This document shows positions 1 through 7,255 of a stretch of DNA of 7,352 bases, piece by piece. The stretch's first letter is position 1. Every line of letters starts with the position of its first letter. The position numbers were made by a program, and so were the translations under genes. This DNA comes from an uncultured Blautia sp. Its GTDB lineage: Bacteria; Bacillota; Clostridia; Lachnospirales; Lachnospiraceae. Below the pieces are notes generated by a model, which had not been told where the DNA came from, did not search any database, and was given only the letters and a program-made list of their open reading frames with translations. The DNA lies in contig URHS01000076.1 of assembly GCA_900547685.1 (NCBI GenBank), forward strand, positions 1 to 7,352, read 5' to 3'.

Positions 1-907
1 GTCTTTTTTCAATTTCAAAAAATTCTTCCTCTGAAAATGTAAATTCCGTCATATAGGAAGCTGTTTCTCTGTTAAAATCATTTAAAAGACTATCCACATC
101 TGTAAGAGATGATAAAAGGCTTTCCAGACTTTTATCAAAAGAAGCAATCTGTGACAGCTTTTGTAAAGCTCTGCTTATCTGTCCTGCACTGCCTTCTTCA
201 TATCCTGTAAGCTGATAGACTTCACCTAAGTTTTCTGTGATTTTTTTACCATTTAAAAGTTTTCGATAAGATGCAGATAATTCCTCATCTTCTCCATCTT
301 TTAACTGAGCATCTTCTATTTCCTGTATTTCATATTCTAAAAAGTTAATTTCCCGTCTTCTTTGTTCTTCGTCTAATTGATAAGACTCTAATTCTTGTTT
401 TATCCCGCGGTATTCTTTATAGAGTTCTTTTACTTTTTGTTTTTCTTTTTCAATCTCTGTCTGTCCGTAAGCATCCAGAATTTCCATCTGTTTGTCTGCA
501 TACAAAAGAGACTGGTGTTCGTGCTGCCCATGAATATCTAACAAAAGCTCTGAAATTTTCCGTATTCCGGAAATGGTTGTTGTCTCTCCATTTATCTTAC
601 TGATGCTTCTATTCTCAGTGAAACGGCGGGAGATAATCACCTGTCCTTCCTCAGGAAATACTTCCAGCTTTTTTAATTTTTCTTCTGTATCGGGGTTCAC
701 CTGAAATACCAGCTCCACATAAGCATGGTCTGCCCCCTCACGTATCATTTCTCTTGACATTTTCTGACCTAAGGCAAGATTTACAGAACCAATCAAAATA
801 GACTTTCCGGCTCCTGTTTCACCGGTTAAAATATTCAGTCCTTCTTCAAAATCCACCTCTGCTTCTTCAATCAACGCAAGATTTTTTACATGTAAATGTA
901 CTAACAT
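1..907 (-). CDS. recN: DNA repair protein RecN, N-terminal part (partial)
   Basis: SMC-like ATPase that acts early in double-strand break repair, in the cytoplasm on DNA. The window holds 302 codons of a protein usually about 555 residues long; the C-terminal half, with Walker B and the signature motif, lies beyond position 1. The start MLVHLHVKNLALIEEAEVDF is the RecN hallmark. Walker A GETGAGKS is at about residues 30-37, then ISRRFTENRSIS (about 97-108) and DIHGQHEHQSLLYA (about 129-142), a highly RecN-specific block. From about 150 the sequence turns charged and helical (EIEKEKQKVKELYKEYR, then REINFLEYEIQEIED), the first coiled-coil arm. The ATG at 905-907 has GGAG (918-921) with a 10-nt spacer. 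An ATG at 921-923 is out of frame. The reading frame stays open to the window edge with no frameshift. Confidence 0.96.
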   Translation of the reverse strand, partial: MLVHLHVKNLALIEEAEVDFEEGLNILTGETGAGKSILIGSVNLALGQKMSREMIREGADHAYVELVFQVNPDTEEKLKKLEVFPEEGQVIISRRFTENRSISKINGETTTISGIRKISELLLDIHGQHEHQSLLYADKQMEILDAYGQTEIEKEKQKVKELYKEYRGIKQELESYQLDEEQRRREINFLEYEIQEIEDAQLKDGEDEELSASYRKLLNGKKITENLGEVYQLTGYEEGSAGQISRALQKLSQIASFDKSLESLLSSLTDVDSLLNDFNRETASYMTEFTFSEEEFFEIEKR

Positions 908-927
908 TCTCAGAATACTCCATTTTT

Positions 928-1386
928 CTATTCATATACATGAATGACCTTTTTAATTTTATTCATCAACGCCATTGCTTGTCCTTCATTTTTACAAAAA
1001 CAGGCTATAGTATCATCTCCTGCAAGACTTCCTACGATTTCCTGAAAGTTGATATGGTCTAAAGCCGCTGCTGCTGCATTTGCCATTCCTGCTGTAGTTT
1101 TAATAACCAGAATATTCTGGGCAATATCCATTGACAAATAAGCATCTCTTAGCACGCGTATGTACTTTTCACTGTCTGCTGTGTTTGGAGAAGACACCAA
1201 TCCATATTTTGAGCCTCCATCCTTCTTTGCCATTTTCATCAATTTCATTTCCCTGATATCTCTGGAAACAGTTGCCTGTGTAACTTTAAAACCTGCCTCA
1301 TTTAATCTGGCTGCAAGTTCTTCCTGTGTCTCTATATCATATTCATTAATCAGCTCTACAATTTTTGACTGTCTGGCGATTTTCAT
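928..1386 (-). CDS. argR: Arginine repressor ArgR/AhrC
   Basis: Arginine-responsive hexameric DNA-binding regulator that represses arginine biosynthesis and, in some Firmicutes, activates catabolism, by binding ARG boxes. The 152-residue protein has an N-terminal winged helix (about 1-65; ETQEELAARLNEAGFKVTQ, then the recognition segment ATVSRDIREM at 38-47) and a C-terminal arginine-binding oligomerisation domain (about 75-152). The latter contains TTAGMANAAAAALD (97-110) and GSLAGDDTI (119-127), whose GDD holds the arginine-contacting aspartates. An in-frame GTG at 1393-1395 would add MIS but lies inside the ribosome binding site. The ATG at 1384-1386 (MKIARQSKIVELI) has a perfect AGGAGGTGAT 8 nt upstream, counted from AGGAGG, and is preferred. 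The gene follows nadK by 12 nt and precedes recN by 20 nt; argR next to recN is a classic Firmicute arrangement (ahrC-recN). Its targets are presumably elsewhere in the genome. Confidence 0.96.
   Translation of the reverse strand: MKIARQSKIVELINEYDIETQEELAARLNEAGFKVTQATVSRDIREMKLMKMAKKDGGSKYGLVSSPNTADSEKYIRVLRDAYLSMDIAQNILVIKTTAGMANAAAAALDHINFQEIVGSLAGDDTIACFCKNEGQAMALMNKIKKVIHVYE
930..945. repeat. Small perfect inverted repeat at the end of argR
   Basis: ATTCAT (930-935) and ATGAAT (940-945) form a perfect 6-bp inverted repeat around a 4-nt ATAC. It spans the last codons and first stop base of argR, just before the 20-nt gap to recN. No T-run follows on the minus strand, so it is not a normal intrinsic terminator. 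The arms contain ATTCA and TGAAT, the half-sites of ARG boxes, but in the reverse order to the usual TGAAT-n4-ATTCA. It may be chance in AT-rich sequence. Confidence 0.35.
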
Positions 1387-1390
1387 ACTT

Positions 1391-1400
1391 ATCACCTCCT
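1391..1400 (-). promoter_or_regulatory. Ribosome binding site of argR
   Basis: The minus strand reads AGGAGGTGAT, a full 10-base match to the 3' end of 16S rRNA, with 8 nt between AGGAGG and the ATG at 1386. It overlaps the nadK stop codon (TAG, 1399-1401). It decides the argR start in favour of 1386 over the GTG at 1395, which is part of the site itself. This is the strongest ribosome binding site in the window. Confidence 0.9.
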
Positions 1401-2262
1401 AATTTTTCATCTTTGTGCGAAGCACCTCTAAAAAACTGATATTACTGATTTTTATAATCTTTGTATCACTTACAGAACGTTTTATCACAATTCTGTCACC
1501 TACATTCATAGAAATGTTGGTATCTCCGTCAAAGGATGCTACTGCCTTACCTTCCCCGTTTTTCTGCGCACCCTCAGTCACTTCTACTGTAATCTCATCT
1601 TCCGCAGGGAAAATAATACTTCTGGTATTCAAGGTATGAGGAGCAACCGGTGTCATAATCATAATATTCGTTTCCGGTGACACAATAGGCCCGCCGGCTG
1701 AAAGGCTGTAACCTGTGGAGCCTGTGGCTGTAGAAATAATAATGCCATCTGCTGTATAAGAATTTAAAAATTCTCCATTCACATAGTTATTAAAGCGAAT
1801 GACACGCAAAGGACCTTCTCTGCCTATCACAATATCATTTAAAGCCACATCCTCTGCCACCATTTTTCCCCGATGATATACCTTTCCACTTAACATCATC
1901 CGACGCTCAATGGTATAGGCATCTGCAATTAAATGATTAAGAGCAGGCTCAATAGAGTCTCTGTCAATTTCTGCAAGATAGCCCAATGTTCCCAGATTTA
2001 TTCCTAAAAGGGGAATTTGACGGCTTACCACATCTCTGGCAGCCTGCAGTAAAGTACCGTCACCTCCCAGCACAATCACACATTCCACATCACCCGGAAT
2101 GGCACGAATATCTGTATAATGAGTAAATGGATCTCGGTTTCCAAAACTTGCCGGTCGTACAGCACAGCTCTTTCCCTTACTTTCCAGATATTTTGCAACC
2201 TTTTCAGATACTTGCAGTCCTTCATCTTTCTCACTGTTTGCAATAATATAAAATTTATCCAT
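1399..2262 (-). CDS. nadK: NAD kinase
   Basis: Phosphorylates NAD at the 2' hydroxyl of its adenosine ribose to make NADP, the only de novo source of NADP(H); cytoplasmic, usually oligomeric. The 287-residue length is normal. The family motifs are present: GGDGTLLQAAR (66-76), INLGTLGYLAEID (88-100), the NE/D motif as ALNDIVI (140-146, here with aspartate), and the glycine-rich ADGIIISTATGSTGYSLSAGG stretch (171-191), then APHTL and FDGD (244-247). The ATG at 2260-2262 gives a family-like MDKFYIIAN. It starts 2 nt after the tlyA stop and has only a poor Shine-Dalgarno match (TGGAT), unlike most genes here, so it may depend on ribosomes terminating on tlyA. The gene occupies the slot between tlyA and argR, where Bacillus has no gene. 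Phosphate donor preference (ATP or polyphosphate) is not readable from this. Confidence 0.96.
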   Translation of the reverse strand: MDKFYIIANSEKDEGLQVSEKVAKYLESKGKSCAVRPASFGNRDPFTHYTDIRAIPGDVECVIVLGGDGTLLQAARDVVSRQIPLLGINLGTLGYLAEIDRDSIEPALNHLIADAYTIERRMMLSGKVYHRGKMVAEDVALNDIVIGREGPLRVIRFNNYVNGEFLNSYTADGIIISTATGSTGYSLSAGGPIVSPETNIMIMTPVAPHTLNTRSIIFPAEDEITVEVTEGAQKNGEGKAVASFDGDTNISMNVGDRIVIKRSVSDTKIIKISNISFLEVLRTKMKN

Positions 2263-2264
2263 AT

Positions 2265-3071
2265 CTATTTATCCAGTTCTTTATGAGCATTTGCTACAGT
2301 TTCCTTTACATCCAACAAAGTATCCTCAGGAAAACCATCTACTTTCTTTTTCAAATGAAGAAGGTATTCAATATTACCTTCCGGTCCTTTAATAGGAGAA
2401 TACTCTAAATGTAATGTGGCATAACCAATACTTTGGGCATATTCCACTACTTTTTCAATAACTTCCTCATGTACTTCAGGTTCTCTTACTACACCTTTTT
2501 TCCCTACTTTTTCTCTGCCTGCCTCAAACTGTGGTTTAATCAGACAAACCACCTCTCCATCTTCTCTTAACAAATGGTATACCGGCAATAAGACTTTGGT
2601 AAGAGAAATAAAAGATACATCAATAGAAGAAAAATCTGCTGCTTCCTGTAAATCTTCCGGTACCACATAACGAATATTTGTTTTTTCCATACATACAACA
2701 CGCGGGTCATTTCGCAGCTTCCAATCCAGCTGTCCATGTCCTACATCAATGGCATAAACTTTCACTGCGCCATTTTGCAGCATACAATCTGTAAATCCTC
2801 CTGTGGAAGAACCTACATCCATACAAATTTTATTCTCTAAGACAACGTCAAAATGTTTCATTGCCTTTTCAAGTTTCAATCCTCCACGGCTTACATATTT
2901 TAAGGTATTACCGCGAACCTCAATATTCACGGTCTCCTGAAACATCGTTCCTGCTTTGTCTTCTTTCTGATTATCTACATATACATTTCCTGCCATAATA
3001 ACAGCTTTTGCCTTTTCTCTGGAAACTGCCAAGCCTCTTTTTACAAGCAGGACATCAAGACGTTCCTTCAT
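2265..3071 (-). CDS. tlyA: TlyA family rRNA (cytidine-2'-O)-methyltransferase
   Basis: Predicted S-adenosylmethionine-dependent RNA 2'-O-methyltransferase with an N-terminal S4 RNA-binding domain and an FtsJ/RrmJ-like Rossmann domain. Characterised TlyA proteins methylate C1920 of 23S rRNA, and some also C1409 of 16S rRNA, which affects capreomycin sensitivity. Residues about 3-60 are the S4 domain (RLDVLLVKRGLAVSREKAK, then GNVYVDN). SRGGLKLEKA (61-70) follows. The methyltransferase has motif I MDVGSSTGGFTD (84-95), YAIDVGHGQLDW (106-117), DVSFISL (151-157), LIKPQFE (177-183) and GPEGNIEYL (229-237). The 268-residue length is normal. The ATG directly follows the dxs TAA, with AAGGAGG (3080-3086) 8 nt upstream inside dxs. 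The Bacillus homologue in this position is yqxC. Which rRNA positions are modified cannot be told from sequence alone. Older annotations call such proteins hemolysins, which is probably misleading here. Confidence 0.93.
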   Translation of the reverse strand: MKERLDVLLVKRGLAVSREKAKAVIMAGNVYVDNQKEDKAGTMFQETVNIEVRGNTLKYVSRGGLKLEKAMKHFDVVLENKICMDVGSSTGGFTDCMLQNGAVKVYAIDVGHGQLDWKLRNDPRVVCMEKTNIRYVVPEDLQEAADFSSIDVSFISLTKVLLPVYHLLREDGEVVCLIKPQFEAGREKVGKKGVVREPEVHEEVIEKVVEYAQSIGYATLHLEYSPIKGPEGNIEYLLHLKKKVDGFPEDTLLDVKETVANAHKELDK

Positions 3072-4928
3072 TTATTTTGCCTCCTTGATTTTTTTATAAA
3101 CTGAAACTGCATCAATTCCTGCTTTTTCCTTTAATTTTTCAGGATTTCCATGCTCGATAAATCGATCCGGAAGTGCAATATTCAACACTCGAACCTGAGG
3201 ATGATATCTGTGCATATAATCAAGCACTGCACTTCCAAAACCACCCTTTTGTACATTTTCTTCCATGGTTACAAGCAGGGAATGTTCCTTTGCCAGTCTG
3301 TCCAGCATTTTTTCATCCAGAGGCTTTACAAATCTGGCATTTACAAGAGTAGGATTTTCTCCTTCCGCTTTCAGCATTTCATAAACCTGACAGCCTGTCT
3401 TTACCATACTTCCTATTGGAAGCAAAGCAATGGAATTTCCCTCATAAATCATTTCGCTGCGTCCTTTTAAAATAGGCGCTCTGTATTCCTCAAGTCCATC
3501 ATAAGCTTCTCCTCTTGGATAGCGAATTGCAATAGGACCGTCATAATTCACCGCAAATTTCATCATATCGGAAAGCTCCCATTTATTTTTCGGAGCCATA
3601 ACTGTCATATTTGGAATCATAGATAAATATGTTAAATCAAAACATCCCTGATGGGTTTCGCCATCACTCCCTACCAGACCTGCTCTGTCCACTGCAAAAA
3701 TCACATGAAGATTTTGCAGACATACATCCTCAATCATCTGGTCTACTGCTCTCTGTAAAAAAGAGGAATAAATAGCCACTACCGGTATCATACCGCCTAA
3801 AGCCAGACCGGCTGCAAAGGTTACCGCATGTTCTTCTGCAATTCCTACATCAAAGAATCTTTCCGGAAACATATTACGGAAACGCTTTAACCCGGTTCCA
3901 TCCGGCATTGCTGCCGTAATTGCCACTACACGTTTATCTCTGTCTCCAAATTTTCGCATAACCGTAGAAAAAATATCTGTATAATTTGCCTTTCCACCAC
4001 TGCTTAATGGAAGACCATTTTCCAAATCAAATGCTGCTGTCCCGTGAAAACGGGCAGGATGACGCATGGCAGGCTCATATCCTCTGCCCTTTTCTGTTTT
4101 TACATGTACCAGCACAGGACCTGATATTTTTGCTGCTTCCTGAAAAGTCTGAATAAGTTTTGAGCAGTCATGCCCATTTACAGGACCTAAATAGGTAATT
4201 CCCATGTCTTCAAAAAACATACCCGGAATTACCAGTCGTTTAATGCTATCCTTTGTTTTATGCAATCGTTTAATGGTTGCAGGACCAATTCCAGGTATCT
4301 TACTCAAACTGTTTTTTACACCTGTCTTAAATTCCTGATATCCTTCTGCAGTACGAACATTGCTTAAATAACTGGATATTCCTCCCACATTCTCAGAAAT
4401 AGACATTTCATTATCATTTAATACAATAATAAAATTCTTCTTTAAAGCAGAAGCGTTATTCAAAGCTTCATAAGCCATTCCTCCTGTAAGAGCACCATCC
4501 CCGATAATAGATACCACATGGTAATTTTCCTGTTTTAAGTCTCTTGCCCGCACATATCCTACACCTGCTGATATAGAAGTTGAGCTATGTCCTGTATCAA
4601 AAGCATCACAAGAGCTTTCACATCTTTTCGGAAAACCGCTCATCCCTCCTAACGTACGAAGTCCTTCAAAACCTTCTTTTCTCCCTGTTAAAATCTTATG
4701 CGTATAGGATTGATGTCCTACATCCCAGATAAGTTTATCCTCTGGCAGACAAAATACATAATGCAAAGCCATAGTAAGCTCTACCACACCCAAATTTGAA
4801 GCCAGATGTCCTCCTGTTTTACTTACGTGCTCTAAAAGGAATTCACGAATTTCCTGTGCAAGCTGTTCCATATCCTCTAACGGCACTTTTTTAATGTCGT
4901 TTTCTTTTTTTATATTTTCTAAAATCAT
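3072..4928 (-). CDS. dxs: 1-deoxy-D-xylulose-5-phosphate synthase
   Basis: Thiamine diphosphate-dependent cytoplasmic enzyme that joins pyruvate and glyceraldehyde 3-phosphate to give DXP with CO2 release, the first step of the MEP isoprenoid pathway; DXP also feeds thiamine and pyridoxal synthesis in many bacteria. The 618-residue length is standard. Motifs in order: GGHLASNLGVVELT (39-52), WDVGHQSYTHK (68-78), FDTGHSSTSISAG (110-122), the thiamine diphosphate/Mg site GDGALTGG (143-150) with NDNEMSIS (171-178), the catalytic glutamate in GIAEEHAVTFAAG (about 365), and DRAGLVGSDGETHQG (414-428). The frame stays open upstream to 5066, but that stretch lies inside ispA and is not family-like. 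The ATG at 4926-4928 (MILENIKKEND) has AGAGGTG 8 nt upstream. The gene lies directly downstream of ispA and abuts tlyA (TAA then ATG). All catalytic motifs look intact. Confidence 0.97.
   Translation of the reverse strand: MILENIKKENDIKKVPLEDMEQLAQEIREFLLEHVSKTGGHLASNLGVVELTMALHYVFCLPEDKLIWDVGHQSYTHKILTGRKEGFEGLRTLGGMSGFPKRCESSCDAFDTGHSSTSISAGVGYVRARDLKQENYHVVSIIGDGALTGGMAYEALNNASALKKNFIIVLNDNEMSISENVGGISSYLSNVRTAEGYQEFKTGVKNSLSKIPGIGPATIKRLHKTKDSIKRLVIPGMFFEDMGITYLGPVNGHDCSKLIQTFQEAAKISGPVLVHVKTEKGRGYEPAMRHPARFHGTAAFDLENGLPLSSGGKANYTDIFSTVMRKFGDRDKRVVAITAAMPDGTGLKRFRNMFPERFFDVGIAEEHAVTFAAGLALGGMIPVVAIYSSFLQRAVDQMIEDVCLQNLHVIFAVDRAGLVGSDGETHQGCFDLTYLSMIPNMTVMAPKNKWELSDMMKFAVNYDGPIAIRYPRGEAYDGLEEYRAPILKGRSEMIYEGNSIALLPIGSMVKTGCQVYEMLKAEGENPTLVNARFVKPLDEKMLDRLAKEHSLLVTMEENVQKGGFGSAVLDYMHRYHPQVRVLNIALPDRFIEHGNPEKLKEKAGIDAVSVYKKIKEAK
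3080..3086 (-). promoter_or_regulatory. Ribosome binding site of tlyA
   Basis: The minus strand reads AAGGAGG, 8 nt before the tlyA ATG, wholly inside the last codons of dxs (encoding the final KEA residues). With TAA and ATG directly adjacent, ribosomes ending dxs stop right on the tlyA start. Confidence 0.88.
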
Positions 4929-4936
4929 TCGTAATG

Positions 4937-4943
4937 CACCTCT
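4937..4943 (-). promoter_or_regulatory. Ribosome binding site of dxs
   Basis: The minus strand reads AGAGGTG, 8 nt before the ATG at 4928, and overlaps the ispA stop codon TAG (4942-4944). It supports the 618-residue Dxs over the longer reading that begins inside ispA at 5066. Ribosomes finishing ispA would be placed on the dxs start, consistent with coupled expression of the two isoprenoid genes. Confidence 0.85.
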
Positions 4944-5832
4944 ATTTTCTGCGGGCACATAAAGACTGAAACAGTTCTTCCAGAAAACTCTTTTCTTCTG
5001 CAAACTCACGAAGGAGCTCAACTGCTTCATCTGTAAGCTTCTGCACCTCATTCCCCGCTTTTTCAATCCCCTCTAAGGTCACATACGTGGTCTTATTATT
5101 TTTTTCATCACTTCCAATCGGCTTTCCAAGCTCTTCTTCGCTGCTGGTCACATCTAAAATATCATCTTGTATCTGAAAAGCTATGCCGATTTTACTTCCT
5201 ATTTTCTCCAGCTTTTCAATATCCGAATATCCTGCAAGAATACCGCCAATCATAAGAGCTGCCTCAATTAAAGCTGAAGTTTTATTTTCATATATATAAT
5301 CCAGAAGCTGTTTTTCCAGAGGTTTTCCATCATTTTCCACGTCAACCCCCTGGCCGCCTAACATTCCTTTTATTCCTGTTTTCTGTGACAAAACTTTTAA
5401 TGCCCTTGCCACACAATGAAACTCTTCCTCATCCTTTGCTATATCAAAAGCACAAAAAGCTGTTTCGTAAGCATAATTTAACAAGGCATCACCTGCCAAA
5501 ATTGCTGCTGCCTCTCCAAAAACAATATGAGTAGTTTGTTTTCCCCGTCTGTACTCATCATTATCCAGAGCAGGTAAATCATCATGAATTAAAGAATGGG
5601 TATGAATCATCTCTAATGCAGCCATAAAAGGCTCAATGATTTTCCCTTTTCCACCCAAAATATGATAAATTTCTCTCATAAATACAGGTCTTAAACGCTT
5701 CCCTCCGGCTCTCATACTGTAATTCACAGCTTTTGCCATTTGTTCTGAAAAACCATGTTCTTCCGGAAGAAATTTCTCAATAACAGCCTCTGCAAAGTCT
5801 GTTTTTTCCTGAAGTTCTGTTTTAAAATTCAC
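4942..5832 (-). CDS. ispA: Farnesyl diphosphate synthase (short-chain polyprenyl synthetase)
   Basis: All-helical cytoplasmic prenyltransferase that condenses dimethylallyl diphosphate with isopentenyl diphosphate to make geranyl and then farnesyl diphosphate, the precursor for undecaprenyl and other prenyl chains. The 296-residue length is typical. Visible motifs are GGKRLRP (43-49), the first aspartate-rich motif DDLPALDND (84-92, the DDx4D spacing of bacterial FPP synthases) followed by RRGK, GGQGVD (159-164), and the second aspartate-rich motif QDDILD (222-227). The start is GTG at 5830-5832, overlapping xseB by 11 nt. It is supported by a site resembling AGGAGGTGAT 8 nt upstream and by the family-like N-terminus MNFKTELQEK. 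Product length (farnesyl versus geranylgeranyl) is inferred from family resemblance; the yqiD/ispA-type context next to dxs favours farnesyl. Confidence 0.94.
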   Translation of the reverse strand: MNFKTELQEKTDFAEAVIEKFLPEEHGFSEQMAKAVNYSMRAGGKRLRPVFMREIYHILGGKGKIIEPFMAALEMIHTHSLIHDDLPALDNDEYRRGKQTTHIVFGEAAAILAGDALLNYAYETAFCAFDIAKDEEEFHCVARALKVLSQKTGIKGMLGGQGVDVENDGKPLEKQLLDYIYENKTSALIEAALMIGGILAGYSDIEKLEKIGSKIGIAFQIQDDILDVTSSEEELGKPIGSDEKNNKTTYVTLEGIEKAGNEVQKLTDEAVELLREFAEEKSFLEELFQSLCARRK

Positions 5833-6040
5833 TTAAATCACCATCTTTATTCATCTGGAGCATTTTTTTCTCAACCATATCAATTTTCTGACTGCATTGC
5901 TTTAATACTTCCATTCCTTTTTGATACATAGCAAAAGAATCTTCCAAAGAAATATCTCTGCTTTCCAGCCTTTCTACAATCTTATCCAGTTCTTGTAAGC
6001 CATCCTCAATGGTTATTTCTTCTGTCTGTTTCTCAGTCAA
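5822..6040 (-). CDS. xseB: Exodeoxyribonuclease VII small subunit
   Basis: This 72-residue helical protein is the regulatory and structural partner of XseA in exonuclease VII; several copies wrap the XseA helical arm. The family pattern is clear: IEDGLQELDKIVERLES (11-27), then the ISLEDSFAMYQKGMEVLKQC stretch (30-49) and a lysine-rich helix IDMVEKKML. The start is TTG, chosen because an AGAGGAG site (6049-6055) stands 8 nt upstream and no ATG lies nearby in frame before the conserved region. The gene begins 3 nt after the xseA stop, and its ribosome binding site lies over the last xseA codons. Its last 11 nt overlap the ispA start. A weak TTG start may help set the subunit ratio, but that is inference. 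Confidence 0.95.
   Translation of the reverse strand: MTEKQTEEITIEDGLQELDKIVERLESRDISLEDSFAMYQKGMEVLKQCSQKIDMVEKKMLQMNKDGDLSEF
5837..5846 (-). promoter_or_regulatory. Ribosome binding site of ispA
   Basis: The minus strand reads AGATGGTGAT, matching AGGAGGTGAT at 8 of 10 positions, with the same 8-nt spacing to the GTG start that argR, dxs, tlyA and xseB show. It lies inside the 3' end of xseB. It is the main support for choosing the GTG at 5830-5832. Confidence 0.7.
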
Positions 6041-6043
6041 TCT

Positions 6044-7255
6044 CTATGCTCCTCTCTTTTCTTTTTTCACATCGGTTACTTTTGTTCTAATCGTTCCGTC
6101 TGTCACCTGAATACTTAGTTCTTCCCCTGTTTTCACCTGAGAAATGCTGGTAATGGCAGAGCCTTTCTGATTTTCCACATAAGAAAATCCCTGATTCAAT
6201 TTTTCAAGAGGTGACAGCCCTTTCATTCGCTCAATATAGATATTTAAATTTTGTCTGGCATAAAAAATCTGCGCTTCCATTGCGCTTTGTATTCTGCTTT
6301 CTAAATCCAGCAGACGTGTACGCTTTTCTCTTATCTGAAACTCAGGATTTCCACGCGTCAGACGATTTTCATAATATTTTATCTGCTGCTGTAAAAATTG
6401 AATTTTATTTTCCAAATTTCTTGCGAGCTTCTGACGATAGTTCTCAAGAGACTGAAAAACACTTCGGATATCCGCCACAGCCAGCTCTGCTGCTGCCGAA
6501 GGTGTTGGAGCTCGTAAGTCCGCTGCAAAGTCAGCAATGGTAGTATCTGTCTCATGTCCCACTGCAGAAATTATGGGGGTTTTACAATTAAAAATTGCTC
6601 TCGCCACAGCTTCTTCATTAAATGCCCACAAATCTTCCATGGAACCTCCGCCACGGCCTACAATAATCACATCCACACCATAGTCATCCAACTTCTCAAT
6701 GCCTTCGATAATACTTTCCTTTGCGCCTTCTCCCTGTACCAGCGCCGGATATAAAATAAGCTGGGTGTAAGGATTTCTTCTTCCTGCTACATTTCGAATA
6801 TCCTGTATGGCAGCACCGGTAGGAGCCGTCACAATCCCTACTGTTCTGGCATAAACCGGAATGGGTTGTTTATATTCTCCTGCAAACATTCCCATTTCTT
6901 CCAACTCTGCTTTTAATGCCAAAAAGCGCTCATATAAAATACCGGCTCCTTCTAAAGTAATCTCTTTGGCATAGAGCTGATATTTTCCATCTCTTTCATA
7001 TACGCTGACACTTCCGTTTACTACTACTTTATCTCCATTTTTCATGGGAAATGCCAAGCCTTTTCTCTGTCCTGCAAACATGACACAGGCGAGCGCTCCT
7101 GTCTCATCTTTCAGTGAAAAGTAAATATGTCCTGAAGTATGGTACTTACAATTTGATACTTCACCCTTTATATTTATTTTATTCAACAGAAAGTCCTGCT
7201 GAAACATATTTTTAATATAATTATTTACCTGACCTACGGAGTAGATACTATTCAT
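6044..7255 (-). CDS. xseA: Exodeoxyribonuclease VII large subunit
   Basis: Catalytic subunit of exonuclease VII, a cytoplasmic enzyme that degrades single-stranded DNA from both ends into oligonucleotides; it acts as one XseA with several XseB subunits. The 403-residue length is normal for Firmicutes. Residues about 5-100 form the N-terminal OB-fold (starting IYSVGQVNNYIK, with GEVSNCKYHTSGHIYFSLKD at 31-50). The catalytic domain follows, with IVTAPTGAAIQDI at 141-153, VGRGGGSMEDLWAFNEE at 199-215 and SAVGHETDTTIADF at 230-243, then APTPSAAAELAV. Residues about 265-345 are charged and helical, matching the long coiled-coil arm that binds XseB. The tail has the typical LSPLEKLNQGFSYV (348-361). 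The ATG is preceded by AAGGGA (7262-7267) with a 6-nt spacer and overlaps the nusB stop. All hallmark motifs are intact. Confidence 0.97.
   Translation of the reverse strand: MNSIYSVGQVNNYIKNMFQQDFLLNKINIKGEVSNCKYHTSGHIYFSLKDETGALACVMFAGQRKGLAFPMKNGDKVVVNGSVSVYERDGKYQLYAKEITLEGAGILYERFLALKAELEEMGMFAGEYKQPIPVYARTVGIVTAPTGAAIQDIRNVAGRRNPYTQLILYPALVQGEGAKESIIEGIEKLDDYGVDVIIVGRGGGSMEDLWAFNEEAVARAIFNCKTPIISAVGHETDTTIADFAADLRAPTPSAAAELAVADIRSVFQSLENYRQKLARNLENKIQFLQQQIKYYENRLTRGNPEFQIREKRTRLLDLESRIQSAMEAQIFYARQNLNIYIERMKGLSPLEKLNQGFSYVENQKGSAITSISQVKTGEELSIQVTDGTIRTKVTDVKKEKRGA
6049..6055 (-). promoter_or_regulatory. Ribosome binding site of xseB
   Basis: The minus strand reads AGAGGAG, 8 nt before the TTG start at 6038-6040, and covers the penultimate codons of xseA. 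It supports a TTG start for the small subunit. Confidence 0.82.

Noticed and set aside
235..247. T-run that might suggest a plus-strand terminator
   Set aside because: No GC-rich hairpin precedes it, and it encodes lysine codons of recN on the minus strand.
1387..1395. GTG start adding three residues (MIS) to ArgR
   Set aside because: The GTG is part of the AGGAGGTGAT ribosome binding site, and the ATG at 1386 is ideally spaced from it.
1160..1402. Plus-strand open frame opposite argR
   Set aside because: It is antisense to a clearly identified gene, gives no recognisable protein and has low-complexity hydrophobic composition; a shadow of argR.
1453..1458. Plus-strand TATAAT resembling a -10 box
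   Set aside because: It is antisense within nadK with no good -35 element and no gene downstream on that strand; expected by chance in AT-rich DNA.
3150..3470. Plus-strand open frame of 106 codons opposite dxs
   Set aside because: It runs antisense to the intact C-terminal domain of Dxs, with no recognisable motif or credible context.
4929..5066. In-frame 46-codon upstream extension of dxs
   Set aside because: It lies in another frame of ispA, has no Dxs-like sequence, and the ATG at 4928 has a well-spaced ribosome binding site and the family-typical N-terminus.
6211..6754. Two plus-strand open frames opposite xseA
   Set aside because: Both are antisense to the conserved catalytic region of XseA and show no family resemblance.
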